From Paenibacillus sp. FSL K6-0276 (GTDB lineage: Bacteria > Bacillota > Bacilli > Paenibacillales > Paenibacillaceae), in NCBI RefSeq assembly GCF_037977235.1, contig NZ_CP150276.1, positions 434,001 through 498,000 on the forward strand: a DNA stretch of 64,000 nucleotides. Direction: 5' to 3'. Positions 1 through 7,812 of the stretch are shown here, in pieces. Made by a program: the position numbers and the translations under genes. Numbering within the stretch: position 1 is the first letter of the stretch; each line of letters opens with the position of its first letter. The notes below the pieces were generated by a model. The model was not told where the DNA came from. It saw only the letters and a program-made list of their open reading frames with translations, and searched no databases.

Positions 1-882
1 GTCAGCAAATTATATAAGGATAAGAAAGCGGTAGATAACATCAGCTTCAACATTGCTAAAGGATCGATTACAGCAATTCTTGGACCGAACGGAGCAGGCA
101 AAACAACGGCATTGGGAATGTTATTGGGGCTATTAGAGCCCACTGAAGGTACTGTGAAAATATTCGGACAACATCCGAAAGATAAAGCGGTGCGTGAAAA
201 GACCGGTGCGATGCTGCAGGAGGTAAGTGTCATGGATCGGTTAAAGGTTCGGGAGATCATTGCCCTGATCCGTAGCTATTATCCTCAGCCTATGGATATG
301 GAATTTCTAATTAAAGCTACAGGGCTTGCGCCAGCGGATTTAAATAGATACGCCGAGAAGCTCTCGGGCGGTCAAAAGCGTAGTCTCGGCTTCGCGCTGG
401 CCCTAGCGGGTAATCCAGAGCTGATCTTTTTCGATGAACCTACGGTTGGACTTGATATTACTTCCCGGCGGCGGTTCTGGGATACGGTTCGTGGACTTGC
501 GGAGCAGGGCAAGACGATTGTGTTCACGACGCATTATTTGCAGGAAGCCGAAGATATTGCGGATCGTATTCTGTTGTTCAGCAAAGGTCATTTAGTTGCA
601 GACGGAAGTCCAGATGAGATTAAATCGCGGATTGTGAAGCGTTCGCTATCCTTTTTGCCAATAGGTGATCGATCTAAATTACGCAGGAGCCTGCTGGAGC
701 TAACCGCTATTGAGGATTGTTATGAAAAAGAAGGCCGAATTCATGTGACGACAGACGATACGGATGAAGCGCTGCGAGCGATTTTTGTTACTGGACTTCC
801 CGTGAAGGATGTTCGGATAGATCAGGGACGTTTGGATGATGCTTTTGAACAATTGACCATGAACCAAGAGGAGGCTATCTAA
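1..882 (+). CDS. ABC transporter ATP-binding protein, 5' partial
   Basis: ATPase subunit of an ABC-2 type exporter; it powers the permease encoded immediately downstream. The reading frame is open from base 1, so the true start lies before the window. Walker A GPNGAGKTT is at nt 82-108, signature LSGGQKR at about nt 361-381, Walker B LIFFDEP followed by VGLD near nt 421-456, and the H-loop FTTH near 523. The short C-terminal extension after the NBD is typical of DrrA/CcmA-like multidrug or antibiotic exporters. The stop is 3 bp before the permease start, so they form an operon with the following HK/RR pair. Substrate unknown; export of a lipid or antimicrobial is an inference from family. Confidence 0.9.
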   Translation, partial: VSKLYKDKKAVDNISFNIAKGSITAILGPNGAGKTTALGMLLGLLEPTEGTVKIFGQHPKDKAVREKTGAMLQEVSVMDRLKVREIIALIRSYYPQPMDMEFLIKATGLAPADLNRYAEKLSGGQKRSLGFALALAGNPELIFFDEPTVGLDITSRRRFWDTVRGLAEQGKTIVFTTHYLQEAEDIADRILLFSKGHLVADGSPDEIKSRIVKRSLSFLPIGDRSKLRRSLLELTAIEDCYEKEGRIHVTTDDTDEALRAIFVTGLPVKDVRIDQGRLDDAFEQLTMNQEEAI

Positions 883-884
883 AG

Positions 885-1619
885 ATGAGACTAATTACTG
901 TACAGTGTAAAGCCGAGATGCTGCGGATCATCCGTAATCCTTATTACGTGTTCTGGTCGCTCTTCATGCCCATCATGTTCTACTTCATCTTCACTCGAGT
1001 GGTCAATACAGGTAGCGATGACCCGACGTGGCGCGCCCACTACTTAATGTCGATGGCAACCTTTAGTGTAATGGGCTCAGCGATTATGACGCTTGGTATT
1101 CGTTTGGTGCAAGAGCGAACACAAGGTTGGACCACCTTTATTCGGATTACCCCGCTACCGGGTTCTGTCTATTTCTTCGGAAAAATGTTCGGACAAACGA
1201 TGATGCACCTATTCTCGGTCATTTGTATTTTTGCCGCAGGATATTTTATCAATGGCGTCTCCTTATCTGCGGGTCAATGGGTGCTTAGCGGGTTGTGGAT
1301 CCTGATTGGTTCCCTTCCATTTTTGGCGATTGGTACGCTTGTGGGTGCTATGAGACGGGTGGATACGGCCAGTGGAGTCAGTAACGTGATTTATATGGCG
1401 CTTGCTGTAGCGGGGGGCATGTGGATGCCGATTGAGATTTTGCCACGATTAATGCAGAAGATTGGTCATTGGTTACCTTCCTATAACTATGGAAACGGGG
1501 CATGGGAGATCGTACGCGGCTCCTACCCGCAGTGGAGTAATGTCTTGATTTTGCTCGGATATTTGGTGGTTTTTATGTTACTATCGGTTTATATCCGAAA
1601 AAAACAGGAAGCGGTGTAA
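885..1619 (+). CDS. ABC-2 type transporter permease
   Basis: Integral membrane partner of the preceding ATPase, 244 aa with about six hydrophobic segments. It has the ABC-2 layout: an N-terminal helix after a short cytoplasmic stretch (RNPYYVFWSLFMPIMFYFIF), then paired helices and a C-terminal helix just before the stop. The ATG follows the ATPase stop by 3 nt. Four bases separate it from the downstream histidine kinase, so transporter and sensor are co-transcribed. This order (ATPase, permease, DesK-like kinase, DesR-like regulator) is common for membrane-stress-responsive exporters in Bacillota. Substrate cannot be read from sequence. Confidence 0.88.
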   Translation: MRLITVQCKAEMLRIIRNPYYVFWSLFMPIMFYFIFTRVVNTGSDDPTWRAHYLMSMATFSVMGSAIMTLGIRLVQERTQGWTTFIRITPLPGSVYFFGKMFGQTMMHLFSVICIFAAGYFINGVSLSAGQWVLSGLWILIGSLPFLAIGTLVGAMRRVDTASGVSNVIYMALAVAGGMWMPIEILPRLMQKIGHWLPSYNYGNGAWEIVRGSYPQWSNVLILLGYLVVFMLLSVYIRKKQEAV

Positions 1620-1622
1620 GTA

Positions 1623-2777
1623 ATGACCGAGCGTAGAAAGTTCCAGTTATTTCCGAGAAGTCAGGGGTTTTTCCCTTATGTATGGGCTGTTTATCTAATT
1701 TTGCCCATCCTGAATTTGCGCGGGGAGACTGGAATGAAGCTCATTCTGGGTGGGATTATGATCACGGTGTTTGCCATCAGCTATCGGCAGCTGTATTGGG
1801 TTCGGGGCGGAGTGTTTAATGTTTGGCTAATTATTCAAATGTTGATCATCGTGGCGCTTAGTTTGTTCTATACGCCATTTAATCTGTACATGGGTTTTTT
1901 CACTGCGAATTTTATAGCTTATTATACGGAGAATAAAGGGTTCAAAATTGCATTTACTTCTTTTGTGGTCATGGTACTTTCGGTGCTGGTCTTAGTGGGT
2001 CGTGATATGGAATGGGTTAGTATAATGTTCTTAACTCCGTTTATCATTATTATGTTGATCACTCCGTTCGGTGTAAGATCCATGAATCGGCATCAGAAGC
2101 TGGAGAAAGAGCTGGATCAAGCCAATGAGGTGATTAAAGAGCTGGTGAAGCGCGAGGAACGGATGCGAATCGCTCGTGATTTACATGATACGCTCGGGCA
2201 TACGCTGTCCTTGATTACATTAAAAAGTCAACTCGTAGAGAAGCTGGTGACCAAAAATACGGAGCGAGCCCAAGAGGAGGCACGAGAAATTCAGCGCACT
2301 TCACGGGCTGCGCTCCGTCAGGTGCGTGAGCTAGTGTCGGAAATGCGTGCGATCTCAGTAGCAGAAGAACTGGCAGAAGCGGGGGAAATGCTGCGAACGG
2401 CAGAGATTGCCTTAGAAGTGGAAGGCGATATCTCGCTAGAGGGAGTATCCGACCTGACACAAAATATTCTCAGCCTTTGCATTAAAGAAGCGGTGACTAA
2501 TATTGTGAAGCATAGTAGAGCGGATAAATGCTTCATAGGGGTGGCAAAGACCACTGGAGAAGTTCGAATTACCGTTAAAGATAACGGAATGGGCCTCCAG
2601 AACGGTGAGAGATGTAATGGTGAGCTTAGTGATGGAAATGGCATGAAGGGGATGGCGGAACGTCTATCCCTGATTGATGGCTCTCTGTCGCTAAGCTCAG
2701 AAGAAGGTCAGGGAACTACGCTGATCGTTACGATCCCTCTAATCGTTAAGGAAGCAACAGGGGGTGAGAGTGCATGA
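1623..2777 (+). CDS. DesK-like sensor histidine kinase
   Basis: Membrane sensor kinase, 384 aa, NarL-partner (HisKA_3) class. Roughly residues 18-150 hold four to five transmembrane helices with no extracellular domain, so it probably senses membrane state or the transporter rather than a soluble ligand. A coiled-coil linker (155-180) leads to the dimerisation domain with phospho-acceptor His188 in RIARDLHDTLGHTL. HATPase motifs include KEAVTNIVKHS (N box) and DNGMGL (G1). The last codons overlap the regulator start by 4 bp (ATGA), so kinase and regulator are translationally coupled. Confidence 0.9.
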   Translation: MTERRKFQLFPRSQGFFPYVWAVYLILPILNLRGETGMKLILGGIMITVFAISYRQLYWVRGGVFNVWLIIQMLIIVALSLFYTPFNLYMGFFTANFIAYYTENKGFKIAFTSFVVMVLSVLVLVGRDMEWVSIMFLTPFIIIMLITPFGVRSMNRHQKLEKELDQANEVIKELVKREERMRIARDLHDTLGHTLSLITLKSQLVEKLVTKNTERAQEEAREIQRTSRAALRQVRELVSEMRAISVAEELAEAGEMLRTAEIALEVEGDISLEGVSDLTQNILSLCIKEAVTNIVKHSRADKCFIGVAKTTGEVRITVKDNGMGLQNGERCNGELSDGNGMKGMAERLSLIDGSLSLSSEEGQGTTLIVTIPLIVKEATGGESA

Positions 2778-3376
2778 TAACCATCGTTATTGCGGAGGAT
2801 CAACGTCTGCTTCGGGGGGCGATGGCTTCCTTGCTGGATCTTGAGGATGATATCGAAGTAGTCGGAGAAGCTTGTGATGGGGCGGAGGCGTTAGCTTTAA
2901 TCGACAGGCTTCAGCCGGATGTATGTCTTATGGACATTGAAATGCCGTTCAAGAGCGGACTGGAGGTTGCAGAAATATTGCGGAGTAAGGGTTGTCCGAC
3001 TCGAATTATCATCTTGACTACCTTTGCACGTCCGGGGTATTTCGAGCGTGGAGTGAAGGCTGGTATACAAGGGTATTTATTAAAGGACGAGCCTGTAGAT
3101 AAGCTGGCCGAATCCATTCGCCGTGTCATGGCTGGGCACCGTGAGGTATCTCCCGAGTTAGTCTTCGGTAGCTTGCGTGAAGAGAATCCACTCACAGCAC
3201 GGGAGCGAGAGATTTTAAAGCTGGCTGGTGAAGGGCAAACGGCAGGGGAGATCGCTTTTTCGCTACATCTTTCCCATGGCACAGTTCGTAATTATATCTC
3301 TGAAATACTCAATAAGCTGGAAGTGAAAAGTCGAATTGAAGCAGTACGGCTGGCAGAAGAAAAAGGCTGGATTTGA
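2774..3376 (+). CDS. DesR/NarL-family response regulator
   Basis: 200-aa DNA-binding response regulator paired with the upstream kinase. The receiver domain (1-120) has the acidic pocket E8/D9, phospho-acceptor Asp54 in CLMDIEMP and the conserved Lys in GYLLKDEP. The LuxR/NarL HTH occupies about 137-200 (PLTAREREILKLAGEG, then the recognition region LHLSHGTVRNYISEIL). It overlaps the kinase gene by 4 bp. The expected target is the promoter of its own operon (exporter plus two-component system), which lies upstream of the window. Confidence 0.92.
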   Translation: MITIVIAEDQRLLRGAMASLLDLEDDIEVVGEACDGAEALALIDRLQPDVCLMDIEMPFKSGLEVAEILRSKGCPTRIIILTTFARPGYFERGVKAGIQGYLLKDEPVDKLAESIRRVMAGHREVSPELVFGSLREENPLTAREREILKLAGEGQTAGEIAFSLHLSHGTVRNYISEILNKLEVKSRIEAVRLAEEKGWI

Positions 3377-3394
3377 GGGGAGAAGGGCATTATT

Positions 3395-4096
3395 ATGCAA
3401 ATATTTCTGATTCGGCATGGTGATCCGGATTACACTATAGACGATCTTACGGAGTTCGGGCATCAGGAAGCGGCAGCATTGGGACAACGTATGGCTTCTA
3501 TCAGTCTGGATGAACTGTATGCTTCACCACTGGGGAGAGCACAGACAACAGCAAGTTATGTGGCCAAAGAGACGGGACTTGTAATTCAGACAGAACCATG
3601 GACTCGTGAACTGGATTGGACAGAGATTATGTTGGATGGACAATTGGCGTCTATATGGGATAGCCCCGGAGAACATATTAGCGAGCTATCGAGTGGAAAG
3701 AGAATGTGGTCTGATGAGACGGATCATTGGTTGAAACAAGAAGAATACAGATTGAGATTCAGCGAATTACAAGCGGCCTCAGATCAATTCTTGCTGAGAC
3801 ACCACTATAAAAGAGAAGATGGCCTTTATCGTATCCTCGAGCCTTCTACCAAGAAGATCGGAGTAATATGCCACGGTGGCTTTGGTCTCGCTTGGCTAGC
3901 TCATTTGCTGCAGATTCCTCTGGCTTTGGCCTGGTCCGTATTTTGGTTAGCGCCAAGCTCGGTAACGACGATCTTGTTCGAAGAGCGTAGCAAGCACTTT
4001 GCGGTTCCTAGATGTATTGGACTAGGAGATGTCTCCCACCTTTATGCTGGTGGCATGAACTATCGCCCAAGGGGATTAATGGGCAATCATGTGTAA
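3395..4096 (+). CDS. histidine phosphatase family protein
   Basis: 233-aa phosphoglycerate-mutase-like phosphatase. The catalytic RHG motif is at residues 7-9 (FLIRHGDPDY), the second Arg lies in the SPLGRAQTTA segment, and the second catalytic His is in VICHGGFG. The central region carries an insertion compared with the shortest cobC/gpmB types. The ribosome binding site is GGGGAGAAGGG upstream of the ATG. It follows the response regulator by 18 bp and may be read through from it. Physiological substrate unknown. Confidence 0.85.
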   Translation: MQIFLIRHGDPDYTIDDLTEFGHQEAAALGQRMASISLDELYASPLGRAQTTASYVAKETGLVIQTEPWTRELDWTEIMLDGQLASIWDSPGEHISELSSGKRMWSDETDHWLKQEEYRLRFSELQAASDQFLLRHHYKREDGLYRILEPSTKKIGVICHGGFGLAWLAHLLQIPLALAWSVFWLAPSSVTTILFEERSKHFAVPRCIGLGDVSHLYAGGMNYRPRGLMGNHV

Positions 4097-4141
4097 GTTG
4101 AAAGATTAAGAGCGAGCAAGGACATTGCTTATGGATTGATA

Positions 4142-4170
4142 GGCCATCCCGCAGAGGATGGCCTTGTTTG
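4142..4170. terminator. rho-independent terminator (bidirectional)
   Basis: A GC-rich stem GGCCATCC/GGATGGCC with a short loop lies between the convergent phosphatase and IF-3-like genes. A nearly identical hairpin with the same upstream flank recurs at 10062-10089. Confidence 0.7.
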
Positions 4171-4202
4171 CTTGCTTTTGAATGATCGGCATAGGCCACT
4201 CT

Positions 4203-4721
4203 TCAACGCGGGTTTAATTTTACCTGCGACCCTTTACCACCTGTCTGGATGCCGGTTTCTTTCGTTCCGACTTCCTTTAGATCAGTCACTAGTCGCTCCA
4301 ATACGGCCTTGGAAGCAGCGGCTTCTTTGGCGCCGGATGCCTTCACGACTAGTTGGACTGGCTTGCCAGAGCGGAGATGCTTCTCTGCCTGACGAAGCTT
4401 CGTATCGTAATCATGCTCTTCAATATGAGCAGTGAAGCGTAGCTCTTTGACCTTTTCCTTGCTGCCTCCCTTTGTTGCCGAGCCTGCGCTCGCCTTGCGT
4501 GTTGCCGCTGCTTCCTTCTGCGCGGCTGCTTTTGCCTTGCCCTTCGGGGTCAGGCTGCAAGGTGGCGGGCTGCTCATCAGTGAGGTGCATACCAGATCTG
4601 CACCTGCAGAACGAGCCATTGCCAGTGCCTCTTCTCTGGATACAATCCCCAGCTTCTCACCTCTAAGTCCAGTAAGCACTACTTCGGATGCTCTAATTTG
4701 TTCGTTGATTAATACGGTCAC
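4203..4721 (-). CDS. divergent translation initiation factor IF-3 paralogue
   Basis: 172-aa protein with the IF-3 two-domain plan. The N-domain begins INEQIRASEVVLTG (residues 5-18) and includes GEKLGIVSREEALAMA. The C-domain begins KVKELRFTAHIEEHDYDTKL and continues with RQAEKHLRSGKPVQLVV. It differs strongly from housekeeping IF-3: the linker is Ala/Lys-rich (KGKAKAAAQKEAAATRK), and the Arg-rich segment normally following the C-domain beta strand (RFRGR) reads VVKASGAKEAAASKA. It stands alone, not in an infC-rpmI-rplT operon. The GTG start has GGGGAGG 10 nt upstream. It probably acts on ribosomes or RNA, but canonical initiation activity is doubtful. Confidence 0.8.
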   Translation of the reverse strand: MTVLINEQIRASEVVLTGLRGEKLGIVSREEALAMARSAGADLVCTSLMSSPPPCSLTPKGKAKAAAQKEAAATRKASAGSATKGGSKEKVKELRFTAHIEEHDYDTKLRQAEKHLRSGKPVQLVVKASGAKEAAASKAVLERLVTDLKEVGTKETGIQTGGKGSQVKLNPR

Positions 4722-4836
4722 TTGGGTGAATCCTCCCCTGATAACAATGATAAAGCTATCATATATGGAACTAGCTTGTGGTTCAAATGTGGAGAGAGGA
4801 TTTTATGTGAAAGATATTGATTCAAATCCGTAACCT

Positions 4837-4866
4837 TTGGGAACTTCATTGGCACTTGTATATAAT
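4837..4866 (+). promoter_or_regulatory. possible promoter of sigma-DUF1835 gene
   Basis: TATAAT at 4861-4866 lies 18 bp after a weak TTTGGG box (4837-4842), about 25 bp before the preferred start of the sigma-factor fusion. The -35 match is poor, so an ECF-type promoter using GGAACTT at 4840-4846 is an alternative. Confidence 0.4.
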
Positions 4867-4891
4867 ACGGAAGAAGGGAGCGAGCGAAAGT

Positions 4892-6448
4892 ATGCTTCAG
4901 TATATTGAAGAGGCAGGACGAGGAGATCGTCAAGCTTTTGAACAGATTGTTAGGCGCTTTACACCGATGGCGAATGCAGTTGCATATGAAAAGCTACACG
5001 ATTACCAATTAGCGGAGGATGCTGTGCAAGAAGCTTTCACTGAAGCCTTCCTAAATTTGAATAAATTACGAGCAGTAGAGGCATTTCCAGGCTGGTTTAA
5101 AGCGATAGTAACAAGGCAATGTTATCGAATCTTGCGAAGAAAGCAGCATCCTGCATTACCCTACGATGAAGCTGTGGAATCGACAGAATCTTCATGTAGT
5201 GTGGCGGACATTATTGAGAAAAAAGAAGCGCGGCGACTGCTTCACGAGTCTATAGCTGCATTAACGTCCAATATGCGGATCGCCGTTCAATTATATTATT
5301 TTCAGGGATATTCTCTTCAAGAGATTGCTGACTTTCTGGGGACTTCAATCCCGGTATTGAAGAAACGACTCTTTGATGCTCGCCGCAAGCTTAAAGGGGC
5401 GCTACCTGTAGCGGATGTCCTCTCCGTATTCAACCATTTGTACGAAGGAGGAAAAGGTGTGCTTCATATTGTAAACGGAGATGTAGTGGGAGATAAGCTG
5501 CGTCAGGGAATTGTGCAAGGTGATGTATTAGTTTGGAGAGAGGTCTACTCTCATGGACCGGTCTTTTTAGAGCCTGCGGAACAGGATAACCGCTTAATAC
5601 GAGCGCAATATTTGGAACAAACGATGGGGATTCCGCAGATGGAATTCATACAGGGCAGTGAGAGTCAGGAAAAAATATTAGCTGACTTTCATAAATATGA
5701 GGAAGTGGTGTTGTGGTTCGAGTATGATCTATTTGACCAGACGATGCTGTGCTATTTGCTCCACTGGTTCTCAAAGCAGAAATTGTTAACAACGAAGCTG
5801 AGCTTATTGTGCATCGGAGAGTATCCCGGAATTGAGTTGTTTCGAGGACTTGGACAACTATCTGTAGAGCAAATGGAGACTTTATCAGGAACGTGGAAGT
5901 TAATCGGCGACAAGGAACTAGAAGTAGGACAGGCGTTCTGGGAAGCTTATGTATCACCGAATCCAGAATTATTAAGGGAATTATTAACAAAAGATACGTC
6001 TGCACTGCCATTTGCACATGACGCATTCCAAGCGCATTTATCGCGTTTCCCATCTACCTATAATGGACTTGGGATTGTAGAGCAATCCACACTGGAGATG
6101 ATCCATGAGGGAATAAAATCACCGTGTGAGTTGTTCAAAAATGTGGGTGATAAGCTTCACATATTAGGAATGGGCGATCTGCAATATTGGCATATTCTAA
6201 GAAAGATGGCACAAGAGCCATACCCGTTGCTGCAAATGCGTGGCTTGAAGGAATTCCCCGGTTATAACGAACCAGTGATGCAATTTCAAGATTGTGAGGT
6301 TGTATTAACAGCGTTCGGAAAGAACGTAATGTCTGGAAAAGAGGACTGGGCCGAGAAGAAAGGGATCGATGAATGGTATGGAGGGGGGCATCTGCAAGGC
6401 GTAGCTCCGCGCTGGAGATGGAATTCGTCATCGCAAACGATTCAATAA
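4892..6448 (+). CDS. ECF-type sigma factor fused to DUF1835-like domain
   Basis: 518-aa fusion. Residues about 14-80 form sigma region 2 (EDAVQEAFTEAFLNL, then AFPGWFKAIVTRQCYRILRRK) and about 118-172 region 4 (YYFQGYSLQEIADFLG, then VLKKRLFDARRKLK). From about residue 190 the chain turns into a DUF1835-like domain (HIVNGDVVGDKLRQG, then VLVWREVYSHGPV) and a C-terminal DUF3658-like part. I chose ATG 4892 because AAGAAGGGAG precedes it; the frame is open 25 codons further upstream. No anti-sigma gene is adjacent, so the large C-terminal domain may control sigma activity or carry a separate function. It is divergent from the IF-3-like gene. Confidence 0.85.
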   Translation: MLQYIEEAGRGDRQAFEQIVRRFTPMANAVAYEKLHDYQLAEDAVQEAFTEAFLNLNKLRAVEAFPGWFKAIVTRQCYRILRRKQHPALPYDEAVESTESSCSVADIIEKKEARRLLHESIAALTSNMRIAVQLYYFQGYSLQEIADFLGTSIPVLKKRLFDARRKLKGALPVADVLSVFNHLYEGGKGVLHIVNGDVVGDKLRQGIVQGDVLVWREVYSHGPVFLEPAEQDNRLIRAQYLEQTMGIPQMEFIQGSESQEKILADFHKYEEVVLWFEYDLFDQTMLCYLLHWFSKQKLLTTKLSLLCIGEYPGIELFRGLGQLSVEQMETLSGTWKLIGDKELEVGQAFWEAYVSPNPELLRELLTKDTSALPFAHDAFQAHLSRFPSTYNGLGIVEQSTLEMIHEGIKSPCELFKNVGDKLHILGMGDLQYWHILRKMAQEPYPLLQMRGLKEFPGYNEPVMQFQDCEVVLTAFGKNVMSGKEDWAEKKGIDEWYGGGHLQGVAPRWRWNSSSQTIQ

Positions 6449-6468
6449 TATAAGATTCTATGTCGAAG

Positions 6469-6516
6469 AAAGGGCTGTCTCAAAAGTAGTGAATGCTACT
6501 TAGGGTCAGCCCCTTT
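6469..6516. terminator. long inverted repeat, terminator-like
   Basis: Outer stem AAAGGGGCTG/CAGCCCCTTT-type arms and inner arms AGTAG/CTACT follow the sigma-fusion stop by about 20 bp. It may terminate that gene. The GGGCTGTCTCAAAAG arm also resembles insertion-sequence ends, but no transposase is nearby. Confidence 0.5.
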
Positions 6517-6533
6517 ACTTCAATCATTATTCG

Positions 6534-6652
6534 TCAGGGCCTACTTCGAAACTCCTCACTTAAATAGATCGTTTCATTCACGCCAATGATTAGCTCATAA
6601 TTCCCCATTGCACGTTCTACATGTTTCCATGGCGTTTCTGAGATGAATTCAC
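6534..6652 (-). pseudogene. remnant of AraC-family regulator N-terminus
   Basis: The minus strand encodes about 38 residues containing SETPWKHVERAMGNYELIIG and then VNETIYLSEEF. This matches the start of the cupin sensor domain of Paenibacillus AraC-type sugar regulators (HPxRxMxNYELIIGVxGTLYIxEE pattern). There is no start codon, and a stop follows within 40 codons, so only a fragment remains. It abuts a GH127 remnant on the other strand. AraC regulators often control glycosidase genes, which suggests the two fragments come from one lost sugar-utilisation locus. Confidence 0.5.
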
Positions 6653-7503
6653 TATGTGAATCAGTACGTGCCTTCAACAGTGACTTGGAAAGAGCAGGGC
6701 ATCCGTGTAAAGCAGGAGACCAAGTTCCCAGAAGAGGGACAAGGCACCCTGCGTATTAGCGCAGAGAAACCAATTAAATTCACATTGAAGCTAAGATACC
6801 CTTACTGGGCTGAGCAAGGAATGAGCGTTAAAGTGAATGGTGAAGACATTCCAGTGAATGTGGGCAAATCCAGCTACCGTACGCTGGATAGAGTGTGGCA
6901 GGATGGAGACGTAGTCGAATATGATATTCCGATGTCGGTAAGAATCGAATTGCGTTCCTCTATGGTCCGCTTGTGCTCGCAGGTGATTTTGGACCTATAA
7001 ATGCAGAGCTAGGTAGTGATCGCGCCCTTGCTTCCGTATTAATCGGTGATCGTGAGACGCTGACGGGCAGCCTCATTCAGTCTAATGTGAGCAAAAATGT
7101 GTTCCGGATGGAAGTTTTAATCTACTGCTTGAACAGCTAACCGTCGATTCAGTACAACCTGCTGAGATGCAGCCTGAACGCGACCATCACTTCGAAGGTG
7201 AGTATGTTGGCTTAGGCAAAATTTATAACCGCAAGTATCGCGACAGCTGGATCAATGGCTGGTTCTCCTTCACGATGGAAGTCTTGCCAGAAGAGCAAGT
7301 GGATTTGGTAGTAACGTATTTGAAGTCCAACGATACTTCGGTGGCCTTCGATATTCCGGCTGATGGTGAACAACTTGGGCTAGGCGTCCTTGAGTCTGAA
7401 GAGATGAACAAGCTGGAAACCATTCACAATCAAGTTCGCTTCGCATGAAGGGGATAAGGTTGGCCAAGTAGCAGGACTACGTATCGTCAAACGTAATTCT
7501 TGA
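6647..7503 (+). pseudogene. GH127 (beta-L-arabinofuranosidase-type) C-terminal remnant, frameshifted
   Basis: Three reading frames in succession give a GH127 (DUF1680) C-terminus. Frame one (about 6647-6960) has [16 protein letters not shown], then [15 protein letters not shown]. After a shift near 6960 comes [10 protein letters not shown] (about 6961-7100). After a second shift comes YNRKYRDSWINGWFSF and VAFDIPADG (7167-7440). A third shift near 7440 gives GQVAGLRIVKRNS and the stop at 7501-7503. The N-terminal catalytic barrel is absent. A stop sits directly upstream (6644), so this is a decayed fragment rather than a functional enzyme. Confidence 0.85.
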
Positions 7504-7812
7504 ATAAAAAGGCTTCGAGAATTATAATAGGTACAATTCTTTTAATTGAGGTGAAATGGATGTCTTTCCGTACCGTTACAAGGAACTAGTTATCGGGCTG
7601 GGTAAAACGCGTACCAGCTATCAAGGGGGTAGTCTATCCTTTTGATTACACTAACTAGAGCTTTGAACGGTGTCATAGGCAGCTATTTCTATAGAGCCTG
7701 GCACTTAACTATTTAACTTAGAGAACCGTTTATTTGTGGATGGTTTTTTACAGTTGGATGGTGGGGGTTGCCTGGCTTTTTTGCATTCAATTGAAAGAGG
7801 GGGAAGAACGTT
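7504..7812 (+). other. 309-bp intergenic region, possible 29-aa ORF at 7556-7645
   Basis: Upstream of the ABC exporter. Contains TATAAT near 7523 and a short ORF (ATG 7556, stop 7643-7645; 29 codons, beginning MDVFPYRYKELVIG) preceded by GAGGTG. It may be a leader peptide or chance. No other structure stands out apart from GGTTTTTT near 7742. Confidence 0.3.

Noticed and set aside
6469..6516. Insertion-sequence end
   Set aside because: GGGCTGTCTCAAAAG resembles some IS termini, but no transposase, second end or target duplication was found; it works equally well as a terminator.
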